Assembly: GCF_030283205.1 (NCBI RefSeq)
Contig: NZ_JASNWF010000002.1
Location: forward strand, 186,001-250,000
DNA from: Actinomadura opuntiae
Lineage (GTDB): Bacteria; Actinomycetota; Actinomycetes; Streptosporangiales; Streptosporangiaceae
Length of the DNA: 64,000 nucleotides
Direction: 5' to 3'
Position numbers and translations under genes: made by a program
Notes under the pieces: model-generated
Databases searched by the model: none
Seen by the model: the letters and a program-made list of their open reading frames with translations, nothing else
Told to the model about the DNA's origin: nothing
In this document: one piece after another, positions 25,838 to 34,326 of the stretch
Layout of the letters: each line of letters opens with the position of its first letter
Position numbering within the stretch: the stretch's first letter is position 1

Positions 25838-27015
25838 ACCAGCGGGTGCATGGAGGCCACCAGCCCCCCGGTCAGCCCGGCGGCGACCAACGGCCAGGAC
25901 GCGTCCCGGCCGACGCGCAAGAAGAGCCCGGCCGCCGCGAGCAGGAACGCCGCCGGGATCAGCGGGTGGTCGAGCAGCCGCGGGCCGATGTCGCCGGTCC
26001 ACAGGATCCGCGCGGCGTCGGCGAGCCGGTGCCAGGGATCGGGCACGTCCGGTTGCCGGAAATGCCGGGTGAAGGTGTCCTGGAGGGTCTCGCCGACGCC
26101 GGGCAGGCGGAGCGCGGAGCTGATCCACAGGTTGCCCGCCACGACGGCCGCCGCGATGCCCGAGACGGCGACGAACGGCCGCCGCGACCGGGCGAACGGC
26201 AGCAGCACCACCGCTCCGGCGGCGAGGGCGGCGCCCAATGCGACCCCGTTGGCCGGCTTGATGACGCACAGCAACGCGAGGGAGCACGCCAGCAGCCCCG
26301 ACGCCGCCGCCACCGCGCGCCCGCGCAGCAGTAGCACCGTCCCGGTCAGCGCGGCCAGCAGGCACAGCATCATCGGCGCCTCGGCCAGCATCCTGCTGCC
26401 CCACAGTCCCGTCGGCAGCAGGTAGAACAGGGCCTCCGCCAGCAGCGCCCGGAGGGGGCCGAACCCGATGGCCAGCGCGAGCACCAGGACCGCGACGCCG
26501 CACGCGACGCCCAGCGCGGCCGTCGCGGCGGCCAGCCCGGTCGCGCCCATCACCCGGACGAACGGCGCCGCGAGCAGCGGGTAGCCCGGACGCGAGGTGA
26601 AGATGCGCTGGAACCGGTCGGGCGCCTCGCGCGGCAGCCTCGTCCGGTAGCTCAGGCACTCGGCGTGGGTCAGCGGCGGGCGCGGATGGCCCCGCGCCAT
26701 CGCACCGCAGGTGATCTTCGCGGCGGTGCGGTCGGCGTCCGCCTCCGAGCGGCCCGCGTACTTCAGGGCGTCGCGCGCGTACCAGAACGTGTCGGGCGTG
26801 GCGGTCGAGGCGGCGCCCGACCACCGCAGCAGCCACAGCCCCGACCCGAGCAGTCCCGCGATCGCCACGAGCGCCGCCGCCCGCGCCCAGCGCCGGTCGC
26901 GCGGGCGGGGCCGCGGCGGCGGCGCTTCCGGGCGGTCGGCGCCCTCGATGTCCTCGGCGCCCTCGATGTCCTCGGCGTCCTCGGCGTCCTCGGCGTCCGA
27001 ATACCTCTGCGTCAC
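25639..27015 (-). CDS. Polytopic membrane protein, ArnT/PMT (GT39)-like, with acidic repeat N-terminus
   Basis: About 458 residues with roughly ten membrane helices. TSRPGYPLLAAPFVRVMG, LAEALFYLLPTGLWGSRMLAEAPMM and ALLCVIKPANGVALG resemble the ArnT/dolichyl-phosphate-mannose mannosyltransferase superfamily, which uses lipid-linked sugars at the outer face. The N-terminus is an acidic DAED/DIEGAED repeat. GTG at 27015 is a guess; TTG at 27075 is the first in-frame start and no ribosome site decides. The 3' end overlaps the rhomboid gene by 199 bases tail to tail, very long for two real genes, so one C-terminus may be shifted. Confidence 0.68.
   Translation of the reverse strand: MTQRYSDAEDAEDAEDIEGAEDIEGADRPEAPPPRPRPRDRRWARAAALVAIAGLLGSGLWLLRWSGAASTATPDTFWYARDALKYAGRSEADADRTAAKITCGAMARGHPRPPLTHAECLSYRTRLPREAPDRFQRIFTSRPGYPLLAAPFVRVMGATGLAAATAALGVACGVAVLVLALAIGFGPLRALLAEALFYLLPTGLWGSRMLAEAPMMLCLLAALTGTVLLLRGRAVAAASGLLACSLALLCVIKPANGVALGAALAAGAVVLLPFARSRRPFVAVSGIAAAVVAGNLWISSALRLPGVGETLQDTFTRHFRQPDVPDPWHRLADAARILWTGDIGPRLLDHPLIPAAFLLAAAGLFLRVGRDASWPLVAAGLTGGLVASMHPLVYEFDRLSVVVWIPVALGLAALAASRPAERPRRRNHAPSTPPTSPNRCPCQEIAGSLGTTPTSIVP
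26941..27000. repeat. Short tandem repeats encoding acidic DAED/DIEGAED units
   Basis: An 18-base unit (starting CTCGATGTCCTCGGCGCC) occurs about twice, followed by about three copies of the 9-base CTCGGCGTC. On the reverse strand they code for the acidic N-terminus of the membrane protein ending at 25639. Units are multiples of three, so length changes keep frame. Confidence 0.75.
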
Positions 27016-27085
27016 GTCGCTCGCCTGCCCGCCTCGGAGGCGGACAAGCGGCTCATGCGCATCGATAACGAACAATTAGGACGAG

Positions 27086-28243
27086 CTATACGCGTCCGGT
27101 GGCGAGCCGCGCGGCGGTCACGGCGCTGTTGATCGAGATCTCCCCGCGCATCCCCGGCGCGGCGACCATGTCCCCGGCGAGGTAGACGCCGTCGCCGCGG
27201 TCGATCGCGGGACGGTCCTGCCAGGTGCGGCCCGGCAGGTCGAGCGCGCCCGTGCGGCCCTTCGCGGTGGCCGTCCGGTGGAAGGTGGCGCGCTCCTGCC
27301 AGCCGGGCAGGAGCGAGTCCGCGAACGAGCGGAGGCGCCGGTGCGCCTCCTCATGGGACTCGCCCTCCCGGACCGGCATCTGGAGCTGGTACAGCGATTC
27401 GCCCCGGGGCGCGGTCGAGTCGTCCTGCATGCTGTAGCTCTCGTGGAAACCGCCCTCGTCGAGGTCGAAGACGAGCGTCCGGTCGCCGCGCCGGGACCGG
27501 ACGGCGACGTCGAGCAGGACGCAGTGCCCGCTGGTCCACGCGAGGCCGTCCTCGCCGAGCAGCCGGCCCGCCGAGGCCAGGTCGGTGGCGACGATGACCG
27601 GGCCGCCGCCGTCCGGCAGGGCGTCGACGCGGGAGCCGGTCTCGATCTTGACGCCGAGGTCGGCGGCGTGCGCGGCCATCCGGTCCAGGACCGTCTGCCA
27701 GCCGCCCCGCACCCAGCGGATCGCGGGCACGTGCGGGCCGAGCACCCGCTGGAACAGGTCCCAGACGAACGCGGCCGACAGGCGCCCGGTGTCGGCGTCG
27801 TAGGTGACGACGCTGATGGCGTTGGCCATGTGCCGCGCGGTCGCGGCGCCCCAGCGGCGCGACGCCCAGGTGTGGAAGTCCTCGTCCACGGGGGCCTTGA
27901 GCCGGAAGCGGGCCTGGGCGCGCAGCATCGCCACCGGCGGCATCAGGCGCAGGCGCCCGCCGGCGCGGAACCGCGCACCGGCGAGGGCGGCGGGGGAGGG
28001 CCAGCCCAGGCCCTTGACGAAGCCGCGCGTGGCCAGCCACCGGTAGTGCGGGCCGTCGGCATAGAACACGTGCGCCCCGTCGTGGGCCACGTACGGCGGG
28101 GGCGTGGCCCGGCCACGCCCGCCGAGGGTGCGGTGCGCCTCGTACAGCTGGACGGACGCGCCGGCTTCGGCGCAGGCGATGGCCGCGGTGAGCCCGGCGA
28201 GGCCGCCGCCGATGACGGTGATCGTCGAGGTGGTGGTCGTCAT
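27086..28243 (-). CDS. FAD-dependent oxidoreductase (amine-oxidase/phytoene-desaturase-like)
   Basis: 385 residues. The dinucleotide-binding motif is VIGGGLAGLTAAIACAEAGA, followed by LYEAHRTLGGRGR. The C-terminal GDGVYLAGDMVAAPGMRGE is the flavin-binding ending of this superfamily. The pyrophosphate-binding and substrate regions match no specific enzyme by eye. ATG at 28243 lies 4 bases after the sigma-factor stop, so the genes are one operon. Such oxidoreductases are typical partners of SigJ/ECF41-like factors (recall). Confidence 0.85.
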   Translation of the reverse strand: MTTTTSTITVIGGGLAGLTAAIACAEAGASVQLYEAHRTLGGRGRATPPPYVAHDGAHVFYADGPHYRWLATRGFVKGLGWPSPAALAGARFRAGGRLRLMPPVAMLRAQARFRLKAPVDEDFHTWASRRWGAATARHMANAISVVTYDADTGRLSAAFVWDLFQRVLGPHVPAIRWVRGGWQTVLDRMAAHAADLGVKIETGSRVDALPDGGGPVIVATDLASAGRLLGEDGLAWTSGHCVLLDVAVRSRRGDRTLVFDLDEGGFHESYSMQDDSTAPRGESLYQLQMPVREGESHEEAHRRLRSFADSLLPGWQERATFHRTATAKGRTGALDLPGRTWQDRPAIDRGDGVYLAGDMVAAPGMRGEISINSAVTAARLATGRV

Positions 28244-28247
28244 GCCG

Positions 28248-29174
28248 TCAAGGACGCAGCACCGGTCCGTCCTGTGACATGAAGCCCGCGAGCTTCTCCG
28301 GATTCACCACCAGGTAGCACGCGTTGACCAGCCCGTCCGCGGCCTGCACCTGGAAGTGGACGAACGGGCGGCCGTCGGCCGTCACCTGCAGGGCGGGCCC
28401 GCCGTTCGCCGTGACCATCCGGTAGTCGATGTGCGCGGTCGGCGCGACGCCGGCCGAGTCGGTGAACGACCGCCGCAGCCGCATGATCGACAGCACGAAC
28501 CGCGCCACCTGCTCGCGGCCCGTGACGACCCGCCGCGGCGCCACCGCGTTGCCGCCGCTGTCGGCGATCAGCCGGACGTCCGGGGCCAGCAGGTCCATCA
28601 GCCCCTCCAGACCGCCGGTCAGGCAGGCGGCGAAGAACCGGTCGGTCACCTCGCGCCACACCACCGGGTCGACCTCGAAGCGCGGGCGGCGCTCGCGCAC
28701 ATGGCCGCGCGCCCGCGCCGCGAGCTGCCGCACGGCCGGTTCGCTCTTCTCCAGGGCCGCGCCGATCTCGGCGTAGGAGAACGCGAAGACCTCCCGCAGG
28801 ACGAACACCGCCCGCTCCAGCGGCGACAGGCTCTCCATCACCACCAGCAGCGCCATCGACAGCGACTCCAGCCGGACGACCCGGTCGGCGGCGTCGCCGG
28901 CGTCGTCGGCGGTCAGCGACGGCTCGGGCAGCCACTCGCCCACATACGTCTCGCGACGGGTCCGCAGGCGCCGGAGGCGGTCGAGGGCGAGCCGGGTCGT
29001 GACCGTGACGAGGAACGCCTCCGGATTGTCCACCTGAGCGGCGTCGGCCTTCGACCAGCGCAGCCACGCCTCCTGGACGACGTCCTCGGCGTCGGCGACG
29101 CTGCCCAGCACCCGGTAGGCGACCCCCATCAGCAGGTCGCGATGGGCCAGGAAGGCGTCCTCACCGGCGGTCAT
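28248..29174 (-). CDS. SigJ/ECF41-type sigma factor with SnoaL-like C-terminal domain
   Basis: 308 residues. Region 2: AYRVLGSVADAEDVVQEAWL; region 4: SPLERAVFVLREVFAFSYAE then KSEPAVRQLAARAR. Residues about 170-300 form a SnoaL-like domain ending in VVNPEKLAGF, the NPDKL-like element that in ECF41 factors regulates activity in cis without a classical anti-sigma (family knowledge). ATG at 29174, 9 bases after the SDR stop. The target promoter is unknown. Confidence 0.93.
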   Translation of the reverse strand: MTAGEDAFLAHRDLLMGVAYRVLGSVADAEDVVQEAWLRWSKADAAQVDNPEAFLVTVTTRLALDRLRRLRTRRETYVGEWLPEPSLTADDAGDAADRVVRLESLSMALLVVMESLSPLERAVFVLREVFAFSYAEIGAALEKSEPAVRQLAARARGHVRERRPRFEVDPVVWREVTDRFFAACLTGGLEGLMDLLAPDVRLIADSGGNAVAPRRVVTGREQVARFVLSIMRLRRSFTDSAGVAPTAHIDYRMVTANGGPALQVTADGRPFVHFQVQAADGLVNACYLVVNPEKLAGFMSQDGPVLRP

Positions 29175-29183
29175 CGGCGAAGG

Positions 29184-29939
29184 CTAGTTCGGGCGGACGG
29201 TCACGTCGGACACGACCGCGTCGCGCGGCGTCTCCAGCGCGGCGACCAGGACGCGGGCCACCGTGCCGGGCGCGGCGAAGTCGTCCTCGGCGTAGGGATG
29301 GCCCTCCTGGGCGCGCACCTTGCGCTGCATCTCCGTGGCCGTCCGTCCCGGGTAGACGGTGGTGACGCGCAGCGACGGCTCCTCCGCGCGCAGCGAGTCG
29401 GCGAGGGCGCGCAGCCCGAACTTGCTGGCCGCGTACGCCGACCATTCCGGGTTGGCGCGCAGCCCGGCGGTCGAGTTGACGAACACGACGTGGCCCTCGG
29501 CGGCGCGCAGCGCGGGCAGCAGCAGCCGGGTCACCTCGGCGGCCGACACCAGGTTCACCGACAGGTGGTCCATCCACTCGTCCGCCTCCAGCTCGGCGAC
29601 CGGCGACAGGTGGACGACCCCGGCCGCGTGGACGACGCCGTCCAGCCGGTCGGGCAGCTCGGCGCCGGCGAGCACCGCCTCGATCCGGCGCGGCTCGGTG
29701 AGGTCCAGCCGGACCGTGGTGATGGACGCGCCCCGCGCGGCCGCCGGCGGCGGGCCGGGCGCGATCGCGATGGACTGGGTGGCGGCGTGCGCGGCACCGG
29801 TGCGCAGCTTGCCGGCCAGCGCGTCCAGCCGGTCGGAGGAGCGGCCGGTGAGGATCAGGTCGTGGCCGCGCTCGCGCAGCAGCTCCGCGACCGCGGTGCC
29901 GATGCCGCCGGTCGCCCCCGTGATCAGATACGTGCCCAT
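29184..29939 (-). CDS. Short-chain dehydrogenase/reductase (SDR)
   Basis: 251 residues. Cofactor motif YLITGATGGIGTAVAELL; NxAG-type HAAGVVH; catalytic Ser in FVNSTAGLR; YAASKFG gives Tyr and Lys. ATG at 29939 has GAGGAG about 12 bases upstream. It heads the operon SDR, sigma factor, FAD oxidoreductase. NADP preference is likely (TGRSSDR). Substrate unknown. Confidence 0.9.
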   Translation of the reverse strand: MGTYLITGATGGIGTAVAELLRERGHDLILTGRSSDRLDALAGKLRTGAAHAATQSIAIAPGPPPAAARGASITTVRLDLTEPRRIEAVLAGAELPDRLDGVVHAAGVVHLSPVAELEADEWMDHLSVNLVSAAEVTRLLLPALRAAEGHVVFVNSTAGLRANPEWSAYAASKFGLRALADSLRAEEPSLRVTTVYPGRTATEMQRKVRAQEGHPYAEDDFAAPGTVARVLVAALETPRDAVVSDVTVRPN

Positions 29940-29990
29940 GGGGCCCCATTCTCCTCGATCTCCCCACCCGGATGGGCGCGGGGCGGCGGA

Positions 29991-31466
29991 TCAGTTCGGC
30001 CGCAGGACGCGGGTCACGCCGGCGATGAGCGCGGTGGCGAGCACCCAGCCGGTCGCGATCAGCGCGTAGGCGACCCACCGGGACCAGTTCTGCGGGTCGA
30101 ACGCCTGCTGCTGCCCGAACGTGTCGATGGGGATCAGCAGGTCGAGGGCGTAGACGAGCGCGTGGAAGTGCGGCTGCTCGGCCGGCTGCTTGATGCCCTT
30201 CGGGGGGTCGACGGAGAACACCGCGGTGCCGATGGCGAGCAGGACCGCGAACCACGCGAACGCCAGCCACGGCCGGTAGCCGTAGCCGACCGTCCAGTCC
30301 AGGACGTGGTTCCACGCGCGGCTGACCGGGTTCACCTTGCGGCGGCGGGCGCGCAGCTTCGCGAGCTGCACCTTGCGGGCCAGGTCGTCGTGGCCGATGC
30401 CGTGGTACCAGGCGGCGAGCTGCTCGTAGGGCTGGAGGTGGAACTCGGGGTCGCGCGACACCCAGCTCAGCCGGTCCTTGAACTCGCCGCCGCGCAGCGT
30501 CTGGTAGGTGGTGCCGTTGAGGAACAGCTCGTCCGGCCAGATCGCCGGATGGTCCATGATCAGGTCGATCTTCGAGTACGACAGCGACACCCGGCCCTTG
30601 ATCTTCTCCGCGGGCCACAGCAGCAGCTCGTCGCAGACCATGTGGCTGGCGTGCAGCGCCATCCGCGCCGGGTCGCCGGAGTCGAGCAGGCCCTTGGAGA
30701 ACGACAGGATGCCGTTGAAGCGGGCGCTGCGCAGCCGGACCGTCCCGATCGCGTGGAAGCCGTGGCTGAACTCGCAGGTGTTGTCGACCACCATGTTCTG
30801 CCCGTCCAGCGCGATCCGCCCCGGGTTGGACAGCACGGTGCCCTCCATGAACAGCCCGCCGCTCATCTTCGCGCCGACGAACCGGACCCCGCCGGTGATG
30901 TCCGCCTCCCGGATGAACGCCCCGACCTCGACGACGAGCCCGCCGCTGAACAGCGCCCACTTGTCCGGCGCGGACGCGGTGATCCGCGTCCCGTTCATCC
31001 GGAACCCGCCGAGCAGCTGCGCGCGCGGCAGCCGCACCTCGCCCTCGATCTGCGAGCCGGACAGGCTGAGGTAGCCGTCGGCCTGGAGCCCGCCGCCGTC
31101 GAAGCCCGGCATCCGGCAGTCGCCGAACCGCAGCTGGCGGGTGCGGGCGTTGGAGAACCGCGGCTCCTCGACCAGCCGGCACCGCTCCAGCCGCAGCTCG
31201 TGCTCGACGGTGCCGCCCGACACGTCCAGCCGCCCGGTTACGTACGCGCCGCGCAGCCGGACGGCGGCGACGTGGCCGGTGCGGGTCTCGGCCGCGCCGA
31301 GCAGCAGCCGGCTGATGATCTCGGCGCGGACGATCCGGTCGGGCAGCGGCCCGGCGGGGCGGTCGTCGCCGAGGACGACGCGCTCGCCGGTCGGGAACGC
31401 GGCCCACAGCCGGCGTTCGGCGGCGCTGAGGCCGGGGGGTTCGCTGGGGCCGCGGGGTCGGGACAC
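29991..31466 (-). CDS. Membrane-anchored beta-helix (pentapeptide-like) protein
   Basis: 491 residues. An N-terminal ERRLWAAFPTGERV helix is shared with the protein at 51457. Residues about 70-310 carry long degenerate repeats (GRLDVSGGTVEHELRLERC, GYLSLSGSQIEGEVRLPRAQ) predicting a right-handed beta-helix. A soluble link then contains YEQLAAWYHGIGHDDLARKV, and two membrane helices lie near about 400-418 and 465-485. GTG at 31466 follows AAAGGG. Paralogue of 51457-53076; related in plan to 7598-9136. Function unknown; older annotations as oxidoreductase lack sequence support. Confidence 0.83.
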   Translation of the reverse strand: MSRPRGPSEPPGLSAAERRLWAAFPTGERVVLGDDRPAGPLPDRIVRAEIISRLLLGAAETRTGHVAAVRLRGAYVTGRLDVSGGTVEHELRLERCRLVEEPRFSNARTRQLRFGDCRMPGFDGGGLQADGYLSLSGSQIEGEVRLPRAQLLGGFRMNGTRITASAPDKWALFSGGLVVEVGAFIREADITGGVRFVGAKMSGGLFMEGTVLSNPGRIALDGQNMVVDNTCEFSHGFHAIGTVRLRSARFNGILSFSKGLLDSGDPARMALHASHMVCDELLLWPAEKIKGRVSLSYSKIDLIMDHPAIWPDELFLNGTTYQTLRGGEFKDRLSWVSRDPEFHLQPYEQLAAWYHGIGHDDLARKVQLAKLRARRRKVNPVSRAWNHVLDWTVGYGYRPWLAFAWFAVLLAIGTAVFSVDPPKGIKQPAEQPHFHALVYALDLLIPIDTFGQQQAFDPQNWSRWVAYALIATGWVLATALIAGVTRVLRPN

Positions 31467-31487
31467 GGGAACCCTTTCTATGGGGAG

Positions 31488-31521
31488 ACCCCCTCCGCGA
31501 TCAACACCGCGGCGGGGGTCC
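31488..31521. terminator. Imperfect hairpin between spo0M and the beta-helix gene
   Basis: GACCCCCTCCGCG pairs with CGCGGCGGGGGTC with one mismatch around an 8-base loop, 23 bases past the spo0M stop on the reverse strand. It ends about 20 bases before the next start, so it could terminate or attenuate. Confidence 0.5.
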
Positions 31522-31544
31522 GCGTCGTTCCCCCAGGTCAGGCT

Positions 31545-32330
31545 CTAGAAGAAGCCCCGGCGGCGGCCGGCCTCCCGCAGGAAGCCGTCCAGCTCGCGCT
31601 CCCAGTCGGTGCGGCCGACGGTCGCGTAGTCGACGGTGAACCGGCTGAACGCGTCGTGGCCCTCGGTGAAGACGCCGCCGCGCTTGTCCAGCTCCAGCAC
31701 GACCTCCATCGACTGCGGGTACGACACGAACGTCACTTCGAGCTGCTTGATGCCGTGCCCGTACTGGTGCGGCGGGTGGAACTCGATCTCCTGGTAGAAC
31801 GGCAGCTCCTGGTGGACGCCCCAGATGCGGCCCTTCTCGCAGTCGGCGTTGCGGAAGTGGAAGCCGAGGTTGGAGAACGCGGCCAGGATGCGCTCCTGCG
31901 CCGGCAGCGGGTGCACCGCGATCGGGTCGAGGTCGCCCGGGTCGAGCGCGCCGGCGACCTCCAGCTCGGTGGCGATGCCGACGGTCGTGCCGTGCAGCTG
32001 GTGCCCGTACATGTGGGTGAGCGGCGCCTCCCACGGGATCGGGAACTGGAACGGGACGCTGTGCCGCATCCCCTCCTCCAGCTTGAAGCCGCCCGCGACC
32101 GGCATCTTGGAGTACTCCATGTTGGTGTCGTACTCGCTGTCGCTCGTCTCGACCTCGACCCGGGTGCGCAGCGCCAGGTTCACGGCCTTGATGTCGGAGT
32201 TGTACTGGCCGCCGATGATGACGACCTCCCCGGTGACGACGCCGCCCGGAGTGGTGTTCGGGTCGTGCAGGGTCGTCTCGATCGACGGGCCGCCGATGCC
32301 CATCGCCTGCCGCAGCTTCTTGAAGACCAA
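31545..32330 (-). CDS. spo0M: Spo0M-family sporulation-control protein
   Basis: 261 residues of the SpoOM arrestin-like fold. VFKKLRQAMGIGGPSIETTL is the typical opening, TGEVVIIGGQYNSDIKAVNL and FSNLGFHFRNADCE fall in the two beta-sandwich halves. TTG at 32330 is chosen because GGAGG lies 7 bases upstream and the protein then starts exactly as the family does; a GTG or ATG alternative does not give this. In Bacillus Spo0M affects sporulation and cell structure; the role in actinomycetes is unclear. Confidence 0.9.
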   Translation of the reverse strand: MVFKKLRQAMGIGGPSIETTLHDPNTTPGGVVTGEVVIIGGQYNSDIKAVNLALRTRVEVETSDSEYDTNMEYSKMPVAGGFKLEEGMRHSVPFQFPIPWEAPLTHMYGHQLHGTTVGIATELEVAGALDPGDLDPIAVHPLPAQERILAAFSNLGFHFRNADCEKGRIWGVHQELPFYQEIEFHPPHQYGHGIKQLEVTFVSYPQSMEVVLELDKRGGVFTEGHDAFSRFTVDYATVGRTDWERELDGFLREAGRRRGFF

Positions 32331-32440
32331 GGTCAGACCTCCTGTATCCCGAGCACCCCCGGTGCTCCCGTCGTCCGATAGACGCAACTACGGGAGCCTA
32401 CGTTCCATTAGGGCAGGTAGTCCGGCGAATGGGCAGGCCG

Positions 32441-32764
32441 TCAGTGGCCCCCACCGGCCAGATTCAGGCCGATGACGCCGACGACGATGCAGAGCAGCGC
32501 GCCGATCTTCACCGCGGACACCTGGTCGCCCATCAGCACCATCCCGAGCGTCGCGGTGCCGACGGCGCCGATCCCGACCCAGACGGCGTACGCGGTGCCG
32601 ACGTCCAGCGACCGCAGCGCGGCGCTGAGCAGGCCGAAACTGGTCACCGCGAACGCGAGGAACCCGGCGGACGGCAGCCATTCGGAGAAGTTCTTGCTGG
32701 CCTTCAGGCACAGCGCCATCGCGACCTCGAACAGGCCCGCGAGGATGACGAGGATCCACGCCAT
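32441..32764 (-). CDS. gdx: SMR-family guanidinium exporter (Gdx/SugE type)
   Basis: 107 residues, four membrane helices. Glu13 in AGLFEVAMALCLKAS is the conserved acidic residue that carries protons and substrate in SMR dimers. The LKxS signature and the short C-terminus fit the Gdx (formerly SugE) guanidinium branch. The guanidine-III riboswitch at 32798-32838 directly upstream makes guanidinium export very likely. GGGAG lies 5 bases before ATG at 32764. Confidence 0.93.
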   Translation of the reverse strand: MAWILVILAGLFEVAMALCLKASKNFSEWLPSAGFLAFAVTSFGLLSAALRSLDVGTAYAVWVGIGAVGTATLGMVLMGDQVSAVKIGALLCIVVGVIGLNLAGGGH

Positions 32765-32797
32765 GGTGACTCCCGGATGCGTGAGACGGCACGGTCA

Positions 32798-32838
32798 CGC
32801 GTCGTCTTCGCCCACCGGGTACGGCGCACCTCGTCCGG
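32798..32838 (-). ncRNA. Guanidine-III riboswitch (mini-ykkC, class III)
   Basis: On the reverse strand the RNA starts CCGG and contains GGACGAGGTGCGCCGTACCC, then CGGT, then an A/G-rich link GGGCGAAGACGACGCG. This is the class-III core as I recall from the actinobacterial structure: P1 (CCGG with CCGG) and the pseudoknot between GCGCCGT and ACGACGC. I see one C-A mismatch in that pseudoknot. The element ends about 24 bases before the ribosome site of the SMR gene, so ligand binding likely controls translation. Confidence 0.88.
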
Positions 32839-32890
32839 GAGGACCCGCATGCGGGGCCCTCATCCGCGACAACGGCGGTCCGGGGCGGGG

Positions 32891-32926
32891 TGTTCCCGCC
32901 GGTGGCCCATCTCACCGGCGGGAACA
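32891..32926. terminator. Perfect 14-bp hairpin terminator after ugd
   Basis: TGTTCCCGCCGGTG pairs exactly with CACCGGCGGGAACA around an 8-base loop. It begins 20 bases past the ugd stop on the reverse strand and insulates the exopolysaccharide operon from the riboswitch-controlled SMR gene. Confidence 0.8.
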
Positions 32927-32946
32927 TCGGGGCCCCAAGGCCGGCC

Positions 32947-34278
32947 TCAGGAGCGGCCCAGGGCGCGGTACTCCCAGCCGGCGGCGCGCCACTTGTCGGC
33001 GTCCAGCGCGTGCCGGCCGTCCACGATCCGCTTGTCCTTGACGACCTGCGCGAGCGCGTCCGGGTCGATCTCCTTGAACTCCGACCACTCGGTCAGCAGC
33101 ACCACGACCTCGGCGTCCCGCGCCACGTCGATCGCGCTGTCGCCGTAGCGCAGCTCGGGGAAGGCGCGCCGCGCGTTGTCCAGCGCGGCCGGGTCGAACA
33201 CCCGCACGTGACCGCCGAGCCCGTGCATGGTGCGCGCCACGTCGAGCGCGGGCGCGTCGCGGATGTCGTCGGAGTTCGGCTTGAACGCCGCGCCCCACGC
33301 CGCGATCCGCTTGCCGGAGATGCCGCCGAGCATCTCCCGGACGAGGTCGACGGTGCGGGCGCGCCGCCGCCGGTTGATGTCGTCGACCTCGCGCAGGAAC
33401 GACACCGCCTGCCCGACGCCGAGCTCCTCGGCGCGGTGCGCGAACGCCCGGATGTCCTTCGGCAGGCAGCCGCCGCCGAAGCCGAGGCCCGGCTTGAGGA
33501 ACTTGCCGCCGATCCGGTCGTCCAGCGCGAGCGAGTCGGCGAGGTGCTTGATGTCGGCGCCGACCGCCTCGCAGACCTCCGCCATCGCGTTGATGTAGGA
33601 GATCTTCGTGGCGAGGAAGGAGTTCGCGGCGACCTTCACCAGCTCGGCGGTGGCGAGGTCGGTGCGCACCACCGGGGTGCCCTGCTGCTCGAGGATCGGC
33701 TTGAACGCGGCGCGCAGCCGCTCCTCGGCCCACTCCGATTCGACGCCGAACACCAGCCGGTCCGGGCGCATCGTGTCGTCGACGGCGAAGCCCTCGCGCA
33801 GGAACTCGGGGTTCCAGGCCAGCTCGACCTCCTCGCCGGCGGGCGCGAGCTCGTGGATGAGGTCGGTGAGGCGCCTGGCGGTGCCGACCGGCACCGTCGA
33901 CTTGCCGACGACGAGGGCGCGCCGGGTCAGCGTCGGCGCGAGCGCCCGTACCGCCGCGTCGACGTAGGTGAGGTCGGCGGCGTCCGAGCCCGGCTGCTGC
34001 GGCGTGCCCACGCACAGGAAGTGCACGTCGCCGAACTCGCCGGCCTCCTGGAAGGACGTGGTGAAGCGCAGCCGGCCGGACTCCAGCGCCTTGCTCAGCA
34101 GCTCCGGCAGGCCCGGCTCGAAGAACGGCACCTCACCGGAGGCGAGTTTGTCGACCTTCCGCTGGTCGACGTCCACGCCGAGGACCTCGAAGCCCAGCAC
34201 GGCCATGCAGATCGCGTGCGTGGCGCCGAGGTAACCGGTGCCGATGACGGTGAGCCGCGGGGACTCCGTCGGGTTCAT
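32947..34278 (-). CDS. ugd: UDP-glucose 6-dehydrogenase
   Basis: 443 residues. NAD motif VIGTGYLG at 11-18; the catalytic Cys271 in GFGGGCLPKD; central helix VKVAANSFLATKISYINAMAE; C-terminal UDP-binding FKPNSDDIRDAPALDV. It makes UDP-glucuronate from UDP-glucose with two NAD+. AAGGAG lies 9 bases before ATG at 34278. It is the last gene of the operon that begins with the glycosyltransferase at 42257, so it supplies the precursor for the polymer. GDP-mannose dehydrogenase is a relative but the motifs fit UGD better. Confidence 0.95.
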   Translation of the reverse strand: MNPTESPRLTVIGTGYLGATHAICMAVLGFEVLGVDVDQRKVDKLASGEVPFFEPGLPELLSKALESGRLRFTTSFQEAGEFGDVHFLCVGTPQQPGSDAADLTYVDAAVRALAPTLTRRALVVGKSTVPVGTARRLTDLIHELAPAGEEVELAWNPEFLREGFAVDDTMRPDRLVFGVESEWAEERLRAAFKPILEQQGTPVVRTDLATAELVKVAANSFLATKISYINAMAEVCEAVGADIKHLADSLALDDRIGGKFLKPGLGFGGGCLPKDIRAFAHRAEELGVGQAVSFLREVDDINRRRRARTVDLVREMLGGISGKRIAAWGAAFKPNSDDIRDAPALDVARTMHGLGGHVRVFDPAALDNARRAFPELRYGDSAIDVARDAEVVVLLTEWSEFKEIDPDALAQVVKDKRIVDGRHALDADKWRAAGWEYRALGRS

Positions 34279-34326
34279 TCCACTTCTCCTTGTTCACTGC
34301 TGACGGAAGAGACGACTCCCGTGGCT

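Noticed and set aside
28356-32381. Long plus-strand open frame opposite the sigma/SDR/beta-helix genes
   Set aside because: Same shadow effect of high GC; the reverse-strand genes carry full family motifs.
32765-32940. Guanidine-I or guanidine-II class for the SMR leader
   Set aside because: The core GGACGAGGTGCGCCGTACCC fits class III; the ACGR-loop tandem hairpins of class II and the long class I fold are absent.
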